A stretch of DNA of 64,000 nucleotides, from positions 267,848 through 331,847 of the forward strand of contig VXSC01000047.1 of assembly GCA_009838195.1 (NCBI GenBank). Reading direction: 5' to 3'. The position numbers were made by a program, and so were the translations under genes. The DNA comes from Rhodothermaceae bacterium. Lineage in GTDB: Bacteria > Bacteroidota > Rhodothermia > Rhodothermales > Bin80. Under the pieces are notes generated by a model that had not been told where the DNA came from, did no database searches, and worked only from the letters and a program-made list of their open reading frames with translations. Shown piece after piece: positions 28,901 through 37,320 of this stretch (positions within the stretch are counted from its first letter, which is position 1; every line of letters starts with the position of its first letter).

Positions 28901-29315
28901 CAAAGGCCTCCGAATTAAGACTGGCCACGTTCGCTGAGACATCCAACTGAACAATTGGACGCTCACTCATGACCACGATTTCATCCAGACCAACGGCTTC
29001 CTCGCTCAACTCAATATCTCTGGTCGTGGTCAAGCCGGTAGAAACCCGGACTCCCTCAACCCGCTGAGTCGCGAACCCGACGAAGGAAACCACCAGCGTG
29101 TAGGTTCCAGGCCGAACGTTGTTGATGAAGAAGTAGCCGTCCACCTGTGTGGCTCCACCCTGGCCCATGCCCTCAATGACGACGGTTGCTCCAGGGATCG
29201 TCTCTCCTGTCGCAGCGTCGGTAACCACCCCATCAATTTTGCCCGTTTGAGCAAATGCGATGGGCACGGTGAGCAGTAAAAGTGCTGCCAAGCCTGATAG
29301 CTGTTTTAGTCTCAT
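25935..29315 (-). CDS. TonB-dependent receptor (large, SusC-like/CarboxypepD_reg type)
   Basis: 1126 residues. The signal peptide ends at FAQ (about 22). A carboxypeptidase-regulatory domain (about 26-105: KIDGVVTDAATGETIPGATVVIEG) is followed by a plug domain (about 125-235) with LDLQAGIEPGLRVRGGGLNEVAFVVDG and a long barrel with ring-side segments. GGAGG lies 7 bases before the ATG, one of the best ribosome binding sites in the window. There is no SusD homolog; instead the next genes are a T9SS-tailed protein and a PorV-like protein. The receptor probably imports a large nutrient, identity unknown. Confidence 0.92.
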   Translation of the reverse strand: MRLKQLSGLAALLLLTVPIAFAQTGKIDGVVTDAATGETIPGATVVIEGMGQGGATQVDGYFFINNVRPGTYTLVVSFVGFATQRVEGVRVSTGLTTTRDIELSEEAVGLDEIVVMSERPIVQLDVSANVASLNSEAFEDLPVAGVSEVLDLQAGIEPGLRVRGGGLNEVAFVVDGMNLRTGRAHQPFTNISYTSLEEVQVQTGGFNAEYGNVRSGIVNVTTKEPSRTRYTVDALYRFQPAQAKSLEGLGGMNLDNCTYPTTQGDCDSWFIRPFLDPAVAFEGTANGAWDSYTQNQYNAFEGWNALAERLVNDEGFDVTAQDMQNYFKHTHRKDNEITKPDYEVDVTVAGPLVPGFSNRLGDLRFSASYRGTQTAYIYPQTRDAFTNQTFQGKLISNVRPGMKLSVQGMKGIERGVNRWQGSADLQMYGGEMPAYPWWGAGAEIVDGINRRGRVILSDGAFPLANVDHTMLGATFTHTLSASTFYEVNIQNISSKYRSHFPNLRDGSYIENSQFFPVPYTNNFGRLTPAGEANRDQVTCFGGGSDLNGDGTILPYCVGDEPFGFLGQGGNLLGGAETTGGHWVKTRDTSDVSVFTGRFDLTSQVTRVLQIKTGAELIISDYDLNYQRVNLALIGPEPEQDFPFSREPIQGAAYAQGKLEFQGMIANLGVRVDFFDANTAWWVAENPYDQAFRQRADELDELLPKEDPDAQIFISPRLGISFPITSESKLYFNYGHFRQMLNPFDVFGVQQSRNGGIDVLGNPDHPMPQTVAYELGFDQNLFDQYLLRISGFYRDIRNQPRNVRYNGLGGVVNYTVKQPWNYEDVRGAEVTLTKLRGEWIRGFVNYTFLQTKSGNFGYSTFNENTFQQRNYLRTSTDYRLSAPLAEPFARANLLFLTPSSFVPSVFNGALLGDWRVSLLGEWRAGSQWTWAGGGGTPPELQQNVRWRSYLNFDLRFTKHINTRYGGAQVFLDVSNLFNRRHLYNATGFHPDGRDFDRYMWSLHLPEDIFDQLNAVDETLPHAEKQGLPYIWVPGNDRPGVFRHPDVAYQPIEAFRSLDNVTDPNTTAWYWAADTGTYSRWNGSSFEAVPSDQVNKVLEDKAYIDMPNLRFNTFLNNRRITLGIRVTL

Positions 29316-29702
29316 AGTAAATCCTCCATTTACTTACTGTTAGTAATCTTAACTTCGGCCCCTGTCCGCCCTCGTAAAACAGGACAGATCAGAGACACGT
29401 GCCGCCCGATCATTGCACTGTGTAAGCGTTTTCATATCTCGTACGAAGCACCTACAAACAGAAACCTTCGATCAAACAACTACGGATCTTCAGCCAATTT
29501 AATTAAAAATTTTCAAACTATCCATATAATCTTCACAATTCTGATTTTTTTCTCGATCTCCAAATAAAAGACTGCACGCATATAGGGACGCATCGCATAT
29601 CACGTATCGCGTATTATGATGCTGAAAATCACGGTCCTGTGGCGGTACTGCCCAAGTGTCATGTAATCCAACCTTCGCCTGTCCAGAGGGCAACAACCCG
29701 GA
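29316..29702. promoter_or_regulatory. AT-rich leader/promoter region of the TonB receptor operon
   Basis: 387 bp without a gene, between the sodium symporter stop and the TonB receptor start on the minus strand. It is clearly more AT-rich than its surroundings around 29490-29570. A small hairpin (TTACT / AGTAA, 29333-29345) lies just upstream of the Shine-Dalgarno site, and CTGTCC / GGACAG arms occur around 29361-29389. The position implies the promoter of the receptor operon, but no unambiguous -35/-10 or Bacteroidota -33/-7 pair was identified. Confidence 0.35.
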
Positions 29703-31304
29703 TTACCAGAAAATCACATACAAAGCTGCCGTGATTGCCAGAATCGCAAAGGACAAGATGGCAAACACCGGATCCGTCTGAATGATATTGCGCCCCAAAC
29801 GGATGGCTTTGCTGCTGTCCTTTCCCTTTCCCTCAATAAGAGATACAACGACGATCAGTGCTACAGAAATCACAAACACCCATCCCATCCGGTCTATGAA
29901 TGGCATACCGGGCAGAAGCCATTTTATGAGGGCGGACAAAGGAATACTGAGCACAGCGGAGATCAGCGCCGCATTAGGAGTTGCTTTCCTCCAGAACAGC
30001 CCCAGAACAAAAATCGCCAAAACACCCGGGCTTACAAAGCCAGTATATTCCTGGATATACTGAAATACCTGATCCAGGGAGGCCAGCTGTGGTGCCAGGG
30101 CCGCGGCGATGGCCATGCTGACGAGTGCGACCACCCGCCCCGTACGAACTAGATCCTGTTGGCTGGCACTGGGTCGAATGTAGTTGCGATACAGGTCCAT
30201 CGTAAAGATGGTGCTCGTACTGTTCATCATCGAAGCCAGAGAGGATACGATCGCTGCAATCAATGCGGCAAACGTCAGTCCCTTCAGCCCCGGACCCACG
30301 TATTCGTTCAAGAGCCATGGATAGGCCTTATCTGCGGTTTCGATTGGGGCGGCAAGTGCATATGCAATGATTCCGGGGATAACAACGATCAAGGGCAGGA
30401 GCAGCTTGAGAAAACCAGCAAATGCAACTCCTCGCTGCGCTTCCCGCAGCGTTGGCGCGGCCAGCGTGCGCTGAATAATGTACTGGTTGCATCCCCAGTA
30501 GAACAGATTTGCCACCCACATCCCTCCAACGAGAACCCCGATCCCGGGAAGCAATTCCCAAGCATCCTGCTGGATCCCGTCGTCATCAACGTAGAGCAGC
30601 TCTCCCTGCTGAAGGATCATATTAAAACGGTCCGGCACTTCGTCAAGCAGCTTTGCAAAGCCGGCAAACATACCTTCCCCACCGCTGTACGCATTCAGCG
30701 CAAGGACCGTGGTCAAAAGCCCTCCACCAATCAGAAAACAGACCTGAACCACATCGGTCCATGCAACCGCTTTGAGTCCTCCGTAAACACTGTAAATCGT
30801 GGCAAAAGCCGCGAGCGCAAGAACGCCCTGCCACAAGGTGACGCCCATGATTCCTTCCAAGGCAAGAGCGCCGAGGTATACTACCGAGGTCAGATTCACA
30901 AATACATACACTAGAAGCCAGAAAACAGCCAGAAGTGTCCGCACGCGCGCATCGTAGCGCGATTCCAGAAATTGTGGCATCGTATAGATGCCCTTCTTCA
31001 GATAGATCGGGATAAACAGCCATGCGACCAGGAGCAGTGTGATCGCAGCCATCCATTCATAGGTGGCAATCGCCAACCCCAGCCGGAAACCAGACCCTGA
31101 CATTCCAATAAACTGCTCTGCAGAAATATTGGATGCAATGAGCGAAGCACCAATAGCCCACCACGGAAGGGACTTGCTTGCTAGAAAATAGTCTTCGGCA
31201 TCTCGGACATGCCCTTTCTTTCCCCGGGAAACCCAGAGTCCCAACGAAACGATAAGGAGGCAGTATGCCCCAAACACTACATAATCAACCAGGGCAAACT
31301 GCAT
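29703..31304 (-). CDS. Sodium:solute symporter (SSS family)
   Basis: 533 residues with about 13-14 transmembrane helices. It opens with FALVDYVVFGAYCLLIVSLGLW and carries SSS signature stretches such as SLPWWAIGASLIASNISAEQFIGMSGSGF and TIYSVYGGLKAVAWTDVVQ, typical of SglT-like sugar or related transporters in the inner membrane. A hydrophilic segment around 235-255 precedes WVANLFYWGCNQYIIQRTLAAP, a motif of the sodium/glucose branch. The small lipoprotein gene 31 bp upstream is probably co-transcribed. The substrate is likely a sugar or sugar derivative by subfamily resemblance, but this is not certain. Confidence 0.9.
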   Translation of the reverse strand: MQFALVDYVVFGAYCLLIVSLGLWVSRGKKGHVRDAEDYFLASKSLPWWAIGASLIASNISAEQFIGMSGSGFRLGLAIATYEWMAAITLLLVAWLFIPIYLKKGIYTMPQFLESRYDARVRTLLAVFWLLVYVFVNLTSVVYLGALALEGIMGVTLWQGVLALAAFATIYSVYGGLKAVAWTDVVQVCFLIGGGLLTTVLALNAYSGGEGMFAGFAKLLDEVPDRFNMILQQGELLYVDDDGIQQDAWELLPGIGVLVGGMWVANLFYWGCNQYIIQRTLAAPTLREAQRGVAFAGFLKLLLPLIVVIPGIIAYALAAPIETADKAYPWLLNEYVGPGLKGLTFAALIAAIVSSLASMMNSTSTIFTMDLYRNYIRPSASQQDLVRTGRVVALVSMAIAAALAPQLASLDQVFQYIQEYTGFVSPGVLAIFVLGLFWRKATPNAALISAVLSIPLSALIKWLLPGMPFIDRMGWVFVISVALIVVVSLIEGKGKDSSKAIRLGRNIIQTDPVFAILSFAILAITAALYVIFW

Positions 31305-31335
31305 TCAATCGATGATCGGGAGTAAATAGTCTGAT

Positions 31336-31809
31336 CTACTGGATGCGGCGCCAGATCTCATCATAACGGGTATCTCCCTGGCCACCCTGGTGATGCCAGA
31401 GAGAGTCCCCCTCCATCATGCAGTCAAAGGAGAATGACTGCCCAACATTTTGAGGAATCGCACTGTACTCTACATACTCCGTATAGCCCAGAGAATCAAG
31501 CGTATAGCGGCCTCCCTGTGCATGGACAAACGATTCGGCCGTCTGTCGGACAAACATCCAGTGCGTTTCGTTGAGCACCTTCAGTGTGGGAGCCTCCCGA
31601 TATTCAGGATCACTCTCAAATTCTCCACTCAGCGCCGTTGAGGTCTCCCTGATTTCAACGAGTTCCCATGAGCCGACAAGGCTCGGACATGCATCCCCTC
31701 CCGTCTGCTGCACCTCTTCGGCCATGGAAGTTTCAGAAGTGCCTTCGGGATCGGTCTCTACACACCCGAAGAGAAAAAACGCGGCGATGATCAGATATCT
31801 TGTAGTCAT
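31336..31809 (-). CDS. Small hypothetical lipoprotein (lipocalin-like)
   Basis: 157 residues. The signal segment MTTRYLIIAAFFLFGC gives a lipobox with Cys16. An acidic linker (about 17-38) leads to a small beta-rich domain: SLVGSWELVEI, APTLKVLNETHWMFVRQ, FVHAQGGRYTLDSLGYTEYVEY, DEIWRRIQ. The pattern of a GSWE start and a terminal IWRRI strand is typical of lipocalin-like DUFs of Bacteroidota. Two cysteines (Cys42 and one near 130) might pair. It lies between two sodium symporters and may be a periplasmic accessory or an unrelated envelope protein. Confidence 0.7.
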   Translation of the reverse strand: MTTRYLIIAAFFLFGCVETDPEGTSETSMAEEVQQTGGDACPSLVGSWELVEIRETSTALSGEFESDPEYREAPTLKVLNETHWMFVRQTAESFVHAQGGRYTLDSLGYTEYVEYSAIPQNVGQSFSFDCMMEGDSLWHHQGGQGDTRYDEIWRRIQ

Positions 31810-31883
31810 GGCTCTAAAATCGTTGGACTGTCTACTAATCTAACACCTGCGGCGTTATGTAGCACAATTATAGAAATTATAGC

Positions 31884-33563
31884 CTAATCACCAGGAGTCC
31901 GAATGCGATCCACCAGCGTACGGATTGAGGCAGGTGGCGGTGGCGTAAACTTGGAAACGGTAATGGCCACCACGAAATTCAGCAGCATCCCTATGGTCCC
32001 GATTCCCTCAGGTGAAATGCCCAGCAGCCAATAGTCTTCACTATTGAGTTCCGGGCGCACGAACTTGAAGAAGACGATGTAGCATGCGGTAAATACGATC
32101 CCTGTGATCATCCCGCTCACCGCTCCATACTTATTCATCCAGCGTGTAAATATTCCCAGAATAATTGCCGGAAAGAACGATGCAGCAGCCAGGCCGAATG
32201 CGAATGCAACCACCTGTGCGACAAAGCCTGGAGGATCAATACCAAAGTAGCCTGCGATCAGGACGGCTACTCCGGCAGTGATCCGTGCCGTCAAAAGCTC
32301 CCGCTTCTCAGAAATTTCCGGCATGAACCCTTTTTTCAGAAGATCTCGGGCAACCGCCGTGGAGATAACCAGAAGGAGTCCGGCGGCAGTAGAGAGCGCC
32401 GCCGCAAGCCCGCCGGCAGCGACTAGTCCAATTACCCAACCGGGCAGGTTGGCAATCTCTGGATTCGCCAGCACCATGATATCCCGGTCAATCGTTAGCT
32501 CATTCTCCTGCTCTGATGCCGGTCCAACGTACTGAATCCTGCCATCTCCATTCTTGTCTTCAAACTCAATCAGGCCGGTCTGCTCCCAGTTTTTGAACCA
32601 CCCTGGAACCTCGGAATACGGACGGTCCACGACCGTGGTCAACAGATTGGTCCGGGCAAATGCTGCAACCGCCGGTGCACTCGTGTACAGGAGTGCGATG
32701 AATACCAGCGCCCAGCCTGCACTCGTACGGGCATCCCGCATTCTTGGCACAGTATAAAATCGCACAATCACATGCGGAAGCCCCGCAGTCCCAACCATCA
32801 GGGCTGCCGTGATGGCAAAGACATCCATCATGCTCTTCTGCCCGCTCGTGTAAGCAGCAAACCCGAGATCGGTACTCAAACCATCGAGCTTATCCAGGAG
32901 GTAGGCCCCCGAACCATCCACCAATGTATCCCCAAAGCCCACTTGCGGAATCACATTCCCTGTCATCAGCAGCGAGATGAAGATTGCCGGGACTAGGTAC
33001 GCAAAAATCAGCACACAGTACTGGGCAACCTGGGTGTAAGTGATCCCGCGCATCCCCCCCAGGACCGCATAAAAAAACACGATCCCCATCCCGATCAGGA
33101 CACCCATAACAATATCAATCTCCAGGAAACGGGAGAACACAATCCCGACCCCTCGCATCTGCCCTGCCACGTACGTGAAGGACACAAAAATGGCACAGAG
33201 TACGGCCACAAAACGTGCGGTCTGAGAATAGTACCGATCCCCGACAAAGTCAGGGACAGTGAATTTCCCGAATTTACGCAGGTACGGTGCCAGAAGGAGT
33301 GCCAGAAGTACGTAGCCCCCCGTCCATCCAAGAAGGTAAACGCTCCCGTCACGCCCCATAAAGGCAATCAGCCCCGCCATGGAAATAAACGAGGCAGCAC
33401 TCATCCAATCTGCCGCTGTGGCCATCCCATTTAATACCGGATGGACCCGCCCGCCAGCGACGTAGAATTCTTTGGTCGAGCCTGCGCGGGACCAGATCGC
33501 GACCCCAATGTAGAGTGCGAAAGAAAGCCCGACCAGAACGAAGGTCCATGCCTGTACGTTCAT
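31884..33563 (-). CDS. Sodium:solute symporter, acetate-symporter-like (partner of DUF4212)
   Basis: 559 residues, about 13 transmembrane helices. It starts VQAWTFVLVGLSFALYIGVAIWSRAGSTKEFYVAGGRVHPVLNGMATAADWMSAASFISMAGLIAF, a pattern of the ActP-like/VC_2705 subfamily of SSS transporters. A hydrophilic insert near 325-370 separates helix groups, as usual in this subfamily. Its ATG overlaps the stop of the DUF4212 gene by four bases (ATGA), which is diagnostic of the two-component arrangement. Likely substrates are short organic acids; this is by family only. Confidence 0.92.
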   Translation of the reverse strand: MNVQAWTFVLVGLSFALYIGVAIWSRAGSTKEFYVAGGRVHPVLNGMATAADWMSAASFISMAGLIAFMGRDGSVYLLGWTGGYVLLALLLAPYLRKFGKFTVPDFVGDRYYSQTARFVAVLCAIFVSFTYVAGQMRGVGIVFSRFLEIDIVMGVLIGMGIVFFYAVLGGMRGITYTQVAQYCVLIFAYLVPAIFISLLMTGNVIPQVGFGDTLVDGSGAYLLDKLDGLSTDLGFAAYTSGQKSMMDVFAITAALMVGTAGLPHVIVRFYTVPRMRDARTSAGWALVFIALLYTSAPAVAAFARTNLLTTVVDRPYSEVPGWFKNWEQTGLIEFEDKNGDGRIQYVGPASEQENELTIDRDIMVLANPEIANLPGWVIGLVAAGGLAAALSTAAGLLLVISTAVARDLLKKGFMPEISEKRELLTARITAGVAVLIAGYFGIDPPGFVAQVVAFAFGLAAASFFPAIILGIFTRWMNKYGAVSGMITGIVFTACYIVFFKFVRPELNSEDYWLLGISPEGIGTIGMLLNFVVAITVSKFTPPPPASIRTLVDRIRTPGD

Positions 33564-33808
33564 GGAGCCTCCGCGGCTGACTTCCGGTCAAGCCGGTTCA
33601 TGAGAATCACATAGACAAAAATGATCGCCACAAATACATAGATTGCACCCTGTTGCGCAAACCAGAACCCCAGCTTAAAGCCGTAGATCCGCACCTCATC
33701 CAGGGTATCAACCAGAAGGACACTGGCGCCAAACGAAACCAAAAACCAGACCCCGAGAAGGATCCCCAGATATCGCAGATTGATCTTCCAGTACCGTTCC
33801 GGATTCAT
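33560..33808 (-). CDS. DUF4212 small subunit of sodium/substrate symporter
   Basis: 82 residues with two transmembrane helices (YLGILLGVWFLVSFGASVLLV and YVFVAIIFVYVILMNRLDRK) joined by the family motif KLGFWFAQQGAIYVF. DUF4212 proteins occur as the small partner directly upstream of VC_2705-type sodium symporters, exactly the arrangement here. The gene overlaps the symporter start by four bases. The role is thought to be assembly or stability of the transporter. Confidence 0.92.
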   Translation of the reverse strand: MNPERYWKINLRYLGILLGVWFLVSFGASVLLVDTLDEVRIYGFKLGFWFAQQGAIYVFVAIIFVYVILMNRLDRKSAAEAP

Positions 33809-33878
33809 ATGCCAGCACGTTCATGAACCAGACAATATAGTAACCCTAAGGGGTCTGCCCGCAATGGGTGCGAAAAAC

Positions 33879-34973
33879 TCATGACGACCGAGGTTCTCCA
33901 ACCTCACCGGAAAGACGAACCTCTTTCGCCGGCATGATGGGCAGTTCCTGGTCCTCGGCCAGTTTGCGGACACGTAGCAGGATCTCTTCCTGCGTCACCA
34001 TGAATTCTGCAAAGTCCGTAGAGATCGTGAAGGCCTGGACCAGTACACTGAGCCCACTGGTGTCCAGCTTCGTAAGCCGAACCATGCTCTGATCAGGATG
34101 AAGATCCGTTCGCTGCGCAAGCGAATGGCGAATTGAATCGAGAAAATTTTCTAATTGGGCTACGGTTGCCTCGTGGGTAAGGGTCACCTCAAAACGAACC
34201 CGGCGGGATTCCCGCTTTGAAAGGTTGCGCACTTCCACGTTGGTGAAGGTCTGGTTCGGCAAGATAGAGATCGTCTGATCAAACTGGCGGATCCGGGTGC
34301 TGCGAATCCCCACCTCCTCCACTGCCCCTTCCACTCCGCTGATCTCAACAATATCCCCAATCTGAAATGGCCGTTCACTGAAAATGACAATTGACCCGAA
34401 TATATTCGCCAGCGTGTCTTTTGCGGCGAAAGCGACCGCGAGCCCTCCTATGCTGAGGCTTGCAATCAGGCCGGTAGCCGAATAGCCAAACTGCCCCAGG
34501 ATCGCCGCAACCATAATCAGTGCCACTAAAAGCTTCACGGTATTGGTTACGGGAGCTACCAGTTGATCATCCAGCTTCGTTTCTGTTTTCTCCGCAGCAC
34601 GCGTCGCAATCCCCGCAAATACGTCCACTACATGAAAGGCACAGTAAGCAATCACAAGAATCAGAGCCACCATCCCCAGTGTAGTCGCCCATGAATGAAT
34701 GTCCAGCGGCTCTTCCGGAAGATCGAGAAGGCCAATGACTCCATTCCACAGCGCCACATTGATCAGAAAACTGAGCGGTTTGGTGAGAAGTCGATTTACA
34801 TCATCGACCACGCTCATGTCTCCCTCTTTTCTCAGGCGGCTCATCACCCGCCGAAGCAGTCGCCGCACAACACTTTGTGCCAACAATCCCAACAGAGGAA
34901 GCACCGCGGCAACAATCAGTTGGCCGACTGAAATTCCCCACAGTACCTGTTCTGATAAAAAAGAAAGATCCAT
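33879..34973 (-). CDS. MscS-family mechanosensitive ion channel
   Basis: 364 residues. Four predicted transmembrane helices: about 15-37, 75-95, 105-125 and 150-175, the last leading into the pore-lining helix (GYSATGLIASLSIGGLAVAFAAKDTLANIFGSIVIF). Then comes the beta domain (FQIGDIVEISGVEGAVEEVGIRSTRIRQFD ... ILPNQTFTNVEVRNLS) and the cytoplasmic alpha/beta cage domain. This is the complete core of MscS, an inner-membrane tension valve that releases solutes on osmotic downshock. It starts 5 bp after the WbqC-like gene stop, so the two are probably co-transcribed. Confidence 0.93.
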   Translation of the reverse strand: MDLSFLSEQVLWGISVGQLIVAAVLPLLGLLAQSVVRRLLRRVMSRLRKEGDMSVVDDVNRLLTKPLSFLINVALWNGVIGLLDLPEEPLDIHSWATTLGMVALILVIAYCAFHVVDVFAGIATRAAEKTETKLDDQLVAPVTNTVKLLVALIMVAAILGQFGYSATGLIASLSIGGLAVAFAAKDTLANIFGSIVIFSERPFQIGDIVEISGVEGAVEEVGIRSTRIRQFDQTISILPNQTFTNVEVRNLSKRESRRVRFEVTLTHEATVAQLENFLDSIRHSLAQRTDLHPDQSMVRLTKLDTSGLSVLVQAFTISTDFAEFMVTQEEILLRVRKLAEDQELPIMPAKEVRLSGEVGEPRSS

Positions 34974-34978
34974 TTTGT

Positions 34979-35665
34979 CTATTCTGTCTGATGATCCGCA
35001 GGCAGGATACGTGTCCCTGCGCGAAGCAAGCCCGCACTTTCGGGGCCATAATTAAAGATCAGGTCCAGCACGGTCATACCGGAAACGAACCCGGCAAACG
35101 CCTGACGGTAATCTGGTGTCGAAAAATACAACCGACGGGCCGGAAAGGGTTCCGGGATCCCGGCAGGTGCCAGGAGCTCGGCCTCAGGCCAACAGGCCAT
35201 GATGGCCTCCACCGTATCGGGAAATCCATCCAATTCGGTCGCAGCGAGCATGGTTCCGGACCCATTCATCCATTGATAAACCAACCGGGTCGTTGCAACA
35301 TTCAACCCTCCCAAATGGGTCCAATCCTGCAGGTACAGGGATTTGATAGAATCCTGGTAATGATCGAAATAGGGAGCCTGGCTGTAATTGAACCGGATTG
35401 CTTTCCAGTGACGCTTCCGCCATCCTGGAACCGGACGGATACGGGTTAAGTGCTGCGACCGACCATGCTGCCCGCCCTTTAAGGGCACAGAAACCCATTG
35501 CCATCCGTCCGGGTTGCGTACGCGCATGCGGTTCTGTAATGACTGTCGACTATACTGGAATGTGTCTGCCAGAATGATAATATCCGCCGCCTGCATCAAT
35601 GCCGCAGATGCCAGAGTTGGCCAATACTCAGGAGGACGTATACTTATGGTTTGTTGGCTTGCCAT
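34979..35665 (-). CDS. WbqC-like family protein
   Basis: 228 residues. The WbqC family signature is clear: ISIRPPEYWPTLASAALMQAADIIILADTFQYSRQSLQNRMRVRNPDGWQWVSVPLK near the N-terminus and FNYSQAPYFDHY. Members are associated with polysaccharide (O-antigen) loci, but their biochemical role is not settled; a transferase-related activity has been suggested. It is transcribed divergently from the LD-carboxypeptidase gene, with 65 bp between starts, and precedes mscS in the same direction. Confidence 0.88.
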   Translation of the reverse strand: MASQQTISIRPPEYWPTLASAALMQAADIIILADTFQYSRQSLQNRMRVRNPDGWQWVSVPLKGGQHGRSQHLTRIRPVPGWRKRHWKAIRFNYSQAPYFDHYQDSIKSLYLQDWTHLGGLNVATTRLVYQWMNGSGTMLAATELDGFPDTVEAIMACWPEAELLAPAGIPEPFPARRLYFSTPDYRQAFAGFVSGMTVLDLIFNYGPESAGLLRAGTRILPADHQTE

Positions 35666-35730
35666 CTCGGTTCAACCATCTATCCAATGGCTCGTTTACG
35701 GTAGCGCTCTTTAGTCCGTTCGCATAAATT

Positions 35731-36645
35731 ATGGCCTATTCCCCATTATGGCACCCCGGCCAGGCGCTGGGTATTGTCGCGCCTGCCAGCGCACCCCGCA
35801 CCCCTGAAAAGCTCGAGCGCGGATTGAATGCACTGGCCGAAGATGGCTATCGGGTACACTGGGATCCTGGCCAACTTGAACAACGCGGATACCTGAGTGG
35901 CTCTGATTCTGAACGTGCTGGACAATTTCACCGGGCACTCGCTCATGCCAGGCATTTGATTGCCGTTCGCGGAGGATATGGTTGCCTGCGAATTCTCGAT
36001 CGGATTGATTACGCTGCCGCCCGGCGTACGCCGGGTGTGTTGATCGGATACAGCGACATTACCGCCCTGCAACTCTCCCTCTTCACCTGCTCTGGATGGC
36101 GATCCATCTCGGGACCCGTGGTTATCGAATGGGATTCTATCCCTGCAGCCATGAAGGAAGAGGTCCGGCTGCTGCTTGAAGGAGAGCTGCCTTTACCGAT
36201 CGAAGGATTGATGACTATGCGCAAAGGTCAGTGCACCGGAACCCTCCTGGGAGGAAACCTGTCCACGATTGCCCGAATGGTTGGCTCCAGCTACTTGCCA
36301 GACCTCGAAAAAAAACTTCTATTCATCGAAGATGTCAATGAGGCCCCCTACCGAATTGATGCGCTCCTGACACAGTTGAAAAATGCTGGAATCTTAGAGG
36401 GACTTGGTGGTTTAATAATTGGTAACTTTACCGGAGACCAATCTCAGTTAAACCAGGGAGACGGAGACACCATGATTCAAACCATAATCGACTGTGTTGA
36501 TGAATATCCCTGGCCGGTTGTATCCGGGCTGGAGTACGGACATCTCCCCTCGCGTCGGGTGCTGCCCATCGGGGTGTCCGCCAGACTCAGTGCAGATCCA
36601 AATGGCGGGTGCCTTGAAATTTTAGATCCCATCGCCAAGCGTTAA
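35731..36645 (+). CDS. LD-carboxypeptidase (peptidase S66 family)
   Basis: 304 residues, about the usual length for S66. The N-terminal domain has LGIVAPAS and the nucleophile elbow GYSDITALQL (Ser108), preceded by RGGYGCLRILDRID. The C-terminal domain carries the glutamate segment LFIEDVNEAPYRIDALLTQL and a histidine in GLEYGHLPSRRVLPIGV, completing the Ser-Glu-His triad. S66 enzymes cleave the L-Lys/DAP-D-Ala bond of muropeptides in the cytoplasm (peptidoglycan recycling), while MccF relatives hydrolyse microcin C; the position near cell-wall genes favours the former. No signal peptide is seen. Confidence 0.92.
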   Translation: MAYSPLWHPGQALGIVAPASAPRTPEKLERGLNALAEDGYRVHWDPGQLEQRGYLSGSDSERAGQFHRALAHARHLIAVRGGYGCLRILDRIDYAAARRTPGVLIGYSDITALQLSLFTCSGWRSISGPVVIEWDSIPAAMKEEVRLLLEGELPLPIEGLMTMRKGQCTGTLLGGNLSTIARMVGSSYLPDLEKKLLFIEDVNEAPYRIDALLTQLKNAGILEGLGGLIIGNFTGDQSQLNQGDGDTMIQTIIDCVDEYPWPVVSGLEYGHLPSRRVLPIGVSARLSADPNGGCLEILDPIAKR

Positions 36646-36693
36646 CTTTTCCTACCCCTTGATCCTCCTCCTTTTATCCTAAAGTTCTCGTGC

Positions 36694-37320
36694 ATGGGTT
36701 TGCGTGTTGCCGTTTTTGCTTCCGGTGGTGGATCGAATTTTCAAGCATTGGTAGAGCGTGCCCGCCGGTACCGTGTAGTCCTTCTTGTGTGTAACCGCCC
36801 CCAAGCTGGCGTATTGGACCGGGCAAAAGAGCTGGGCATTCCTTCACATATCCTATCTCCTCGTATCTTTGGGAGCGAAACATCGTATGTCGATGCCGTC
36901 CTTGATCTGTTACACAAAGAAAACGTTGATTTGATTGCCCTTGCTGGTTACCTGTCTAAAGTCCCCTCCCGAATTATCGGGGCGTTCCGGGGGCGAATCT
37001 TGAATATCCACCCTGCTCTCCTGCCGCGCTTCGGCGGCAAAGGATTTTATGGAAGTCGTGTCCACAAAGCGGTCCTCGAAGCGAAGGAAGCTTTCAGCGG
37101 TGCAACCGTTCATTTTGTGGACGAAGAATATGATACAGGACCGATTCTGCTCCAGAAAAAGGTCCCTGTATATGCTGATGATACATCGGACTCTCTGGCT
37201 GCGCGCGTCCTGAGCGTTGAGCATCAGCTTTTTCCTGAAGCAATTCACCTGATCGCACAAGGGCGGGTCCAAATTCAGGGCCGGCGTGTCACGATCATTC
37301 CCCGCACTGATGACCATTAA
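36694..37320 (+). CDS. purN: Phosphoribosylglycinamide formyltransferase (GART)
   Basis: 208 residues, normal for PurN. Key features: VFASGGGSNFQALVE (phosphate loop), ALAGYLSKVP, the catalytic region ILNIHPALLPRFGGKGFYG with Asn and His, and the Asp in DEEYDTGPIL. It transfers a formyl group from 10-formyl-tetrahydrofolate to GAR, the third step of de novo purine synthesis. The stop overlaps the purH start by 11 bp, so the two are translated together. Confidence 0.96.
   Translation: MGLRVAVFASGGGSNFQALVERARRYRVVLLVCNRPQAGVLDRAKELGIPSHILSPRIFGSETSYVDAVLDLLHKENVDLIALAGYLSKVPSRIIGAFRGRILNIHPALLPRFGGKGFYGSRVHKAVLEAKEAFSGATVHFVDEEYDTGPILLQKKVPVYADDTSDSLAARVLSVEHQLFPEAIHLIAQGRVQIQGRRVTIIPRTDDH

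Noticed and set aside
30159..30914. 251-codon open frame antisense to the sodium symporter
   Set aside because: It lies entirely opposite a well-supported transporter gene; the peptide has no domain or membrane pattern and is explained by codon bias of the real gene.
34877..35449. 190-codon plus-strand frame across mscS and the WbqC-like gene
   Set aside because: Antisense to two conserved proteins; no independent support.
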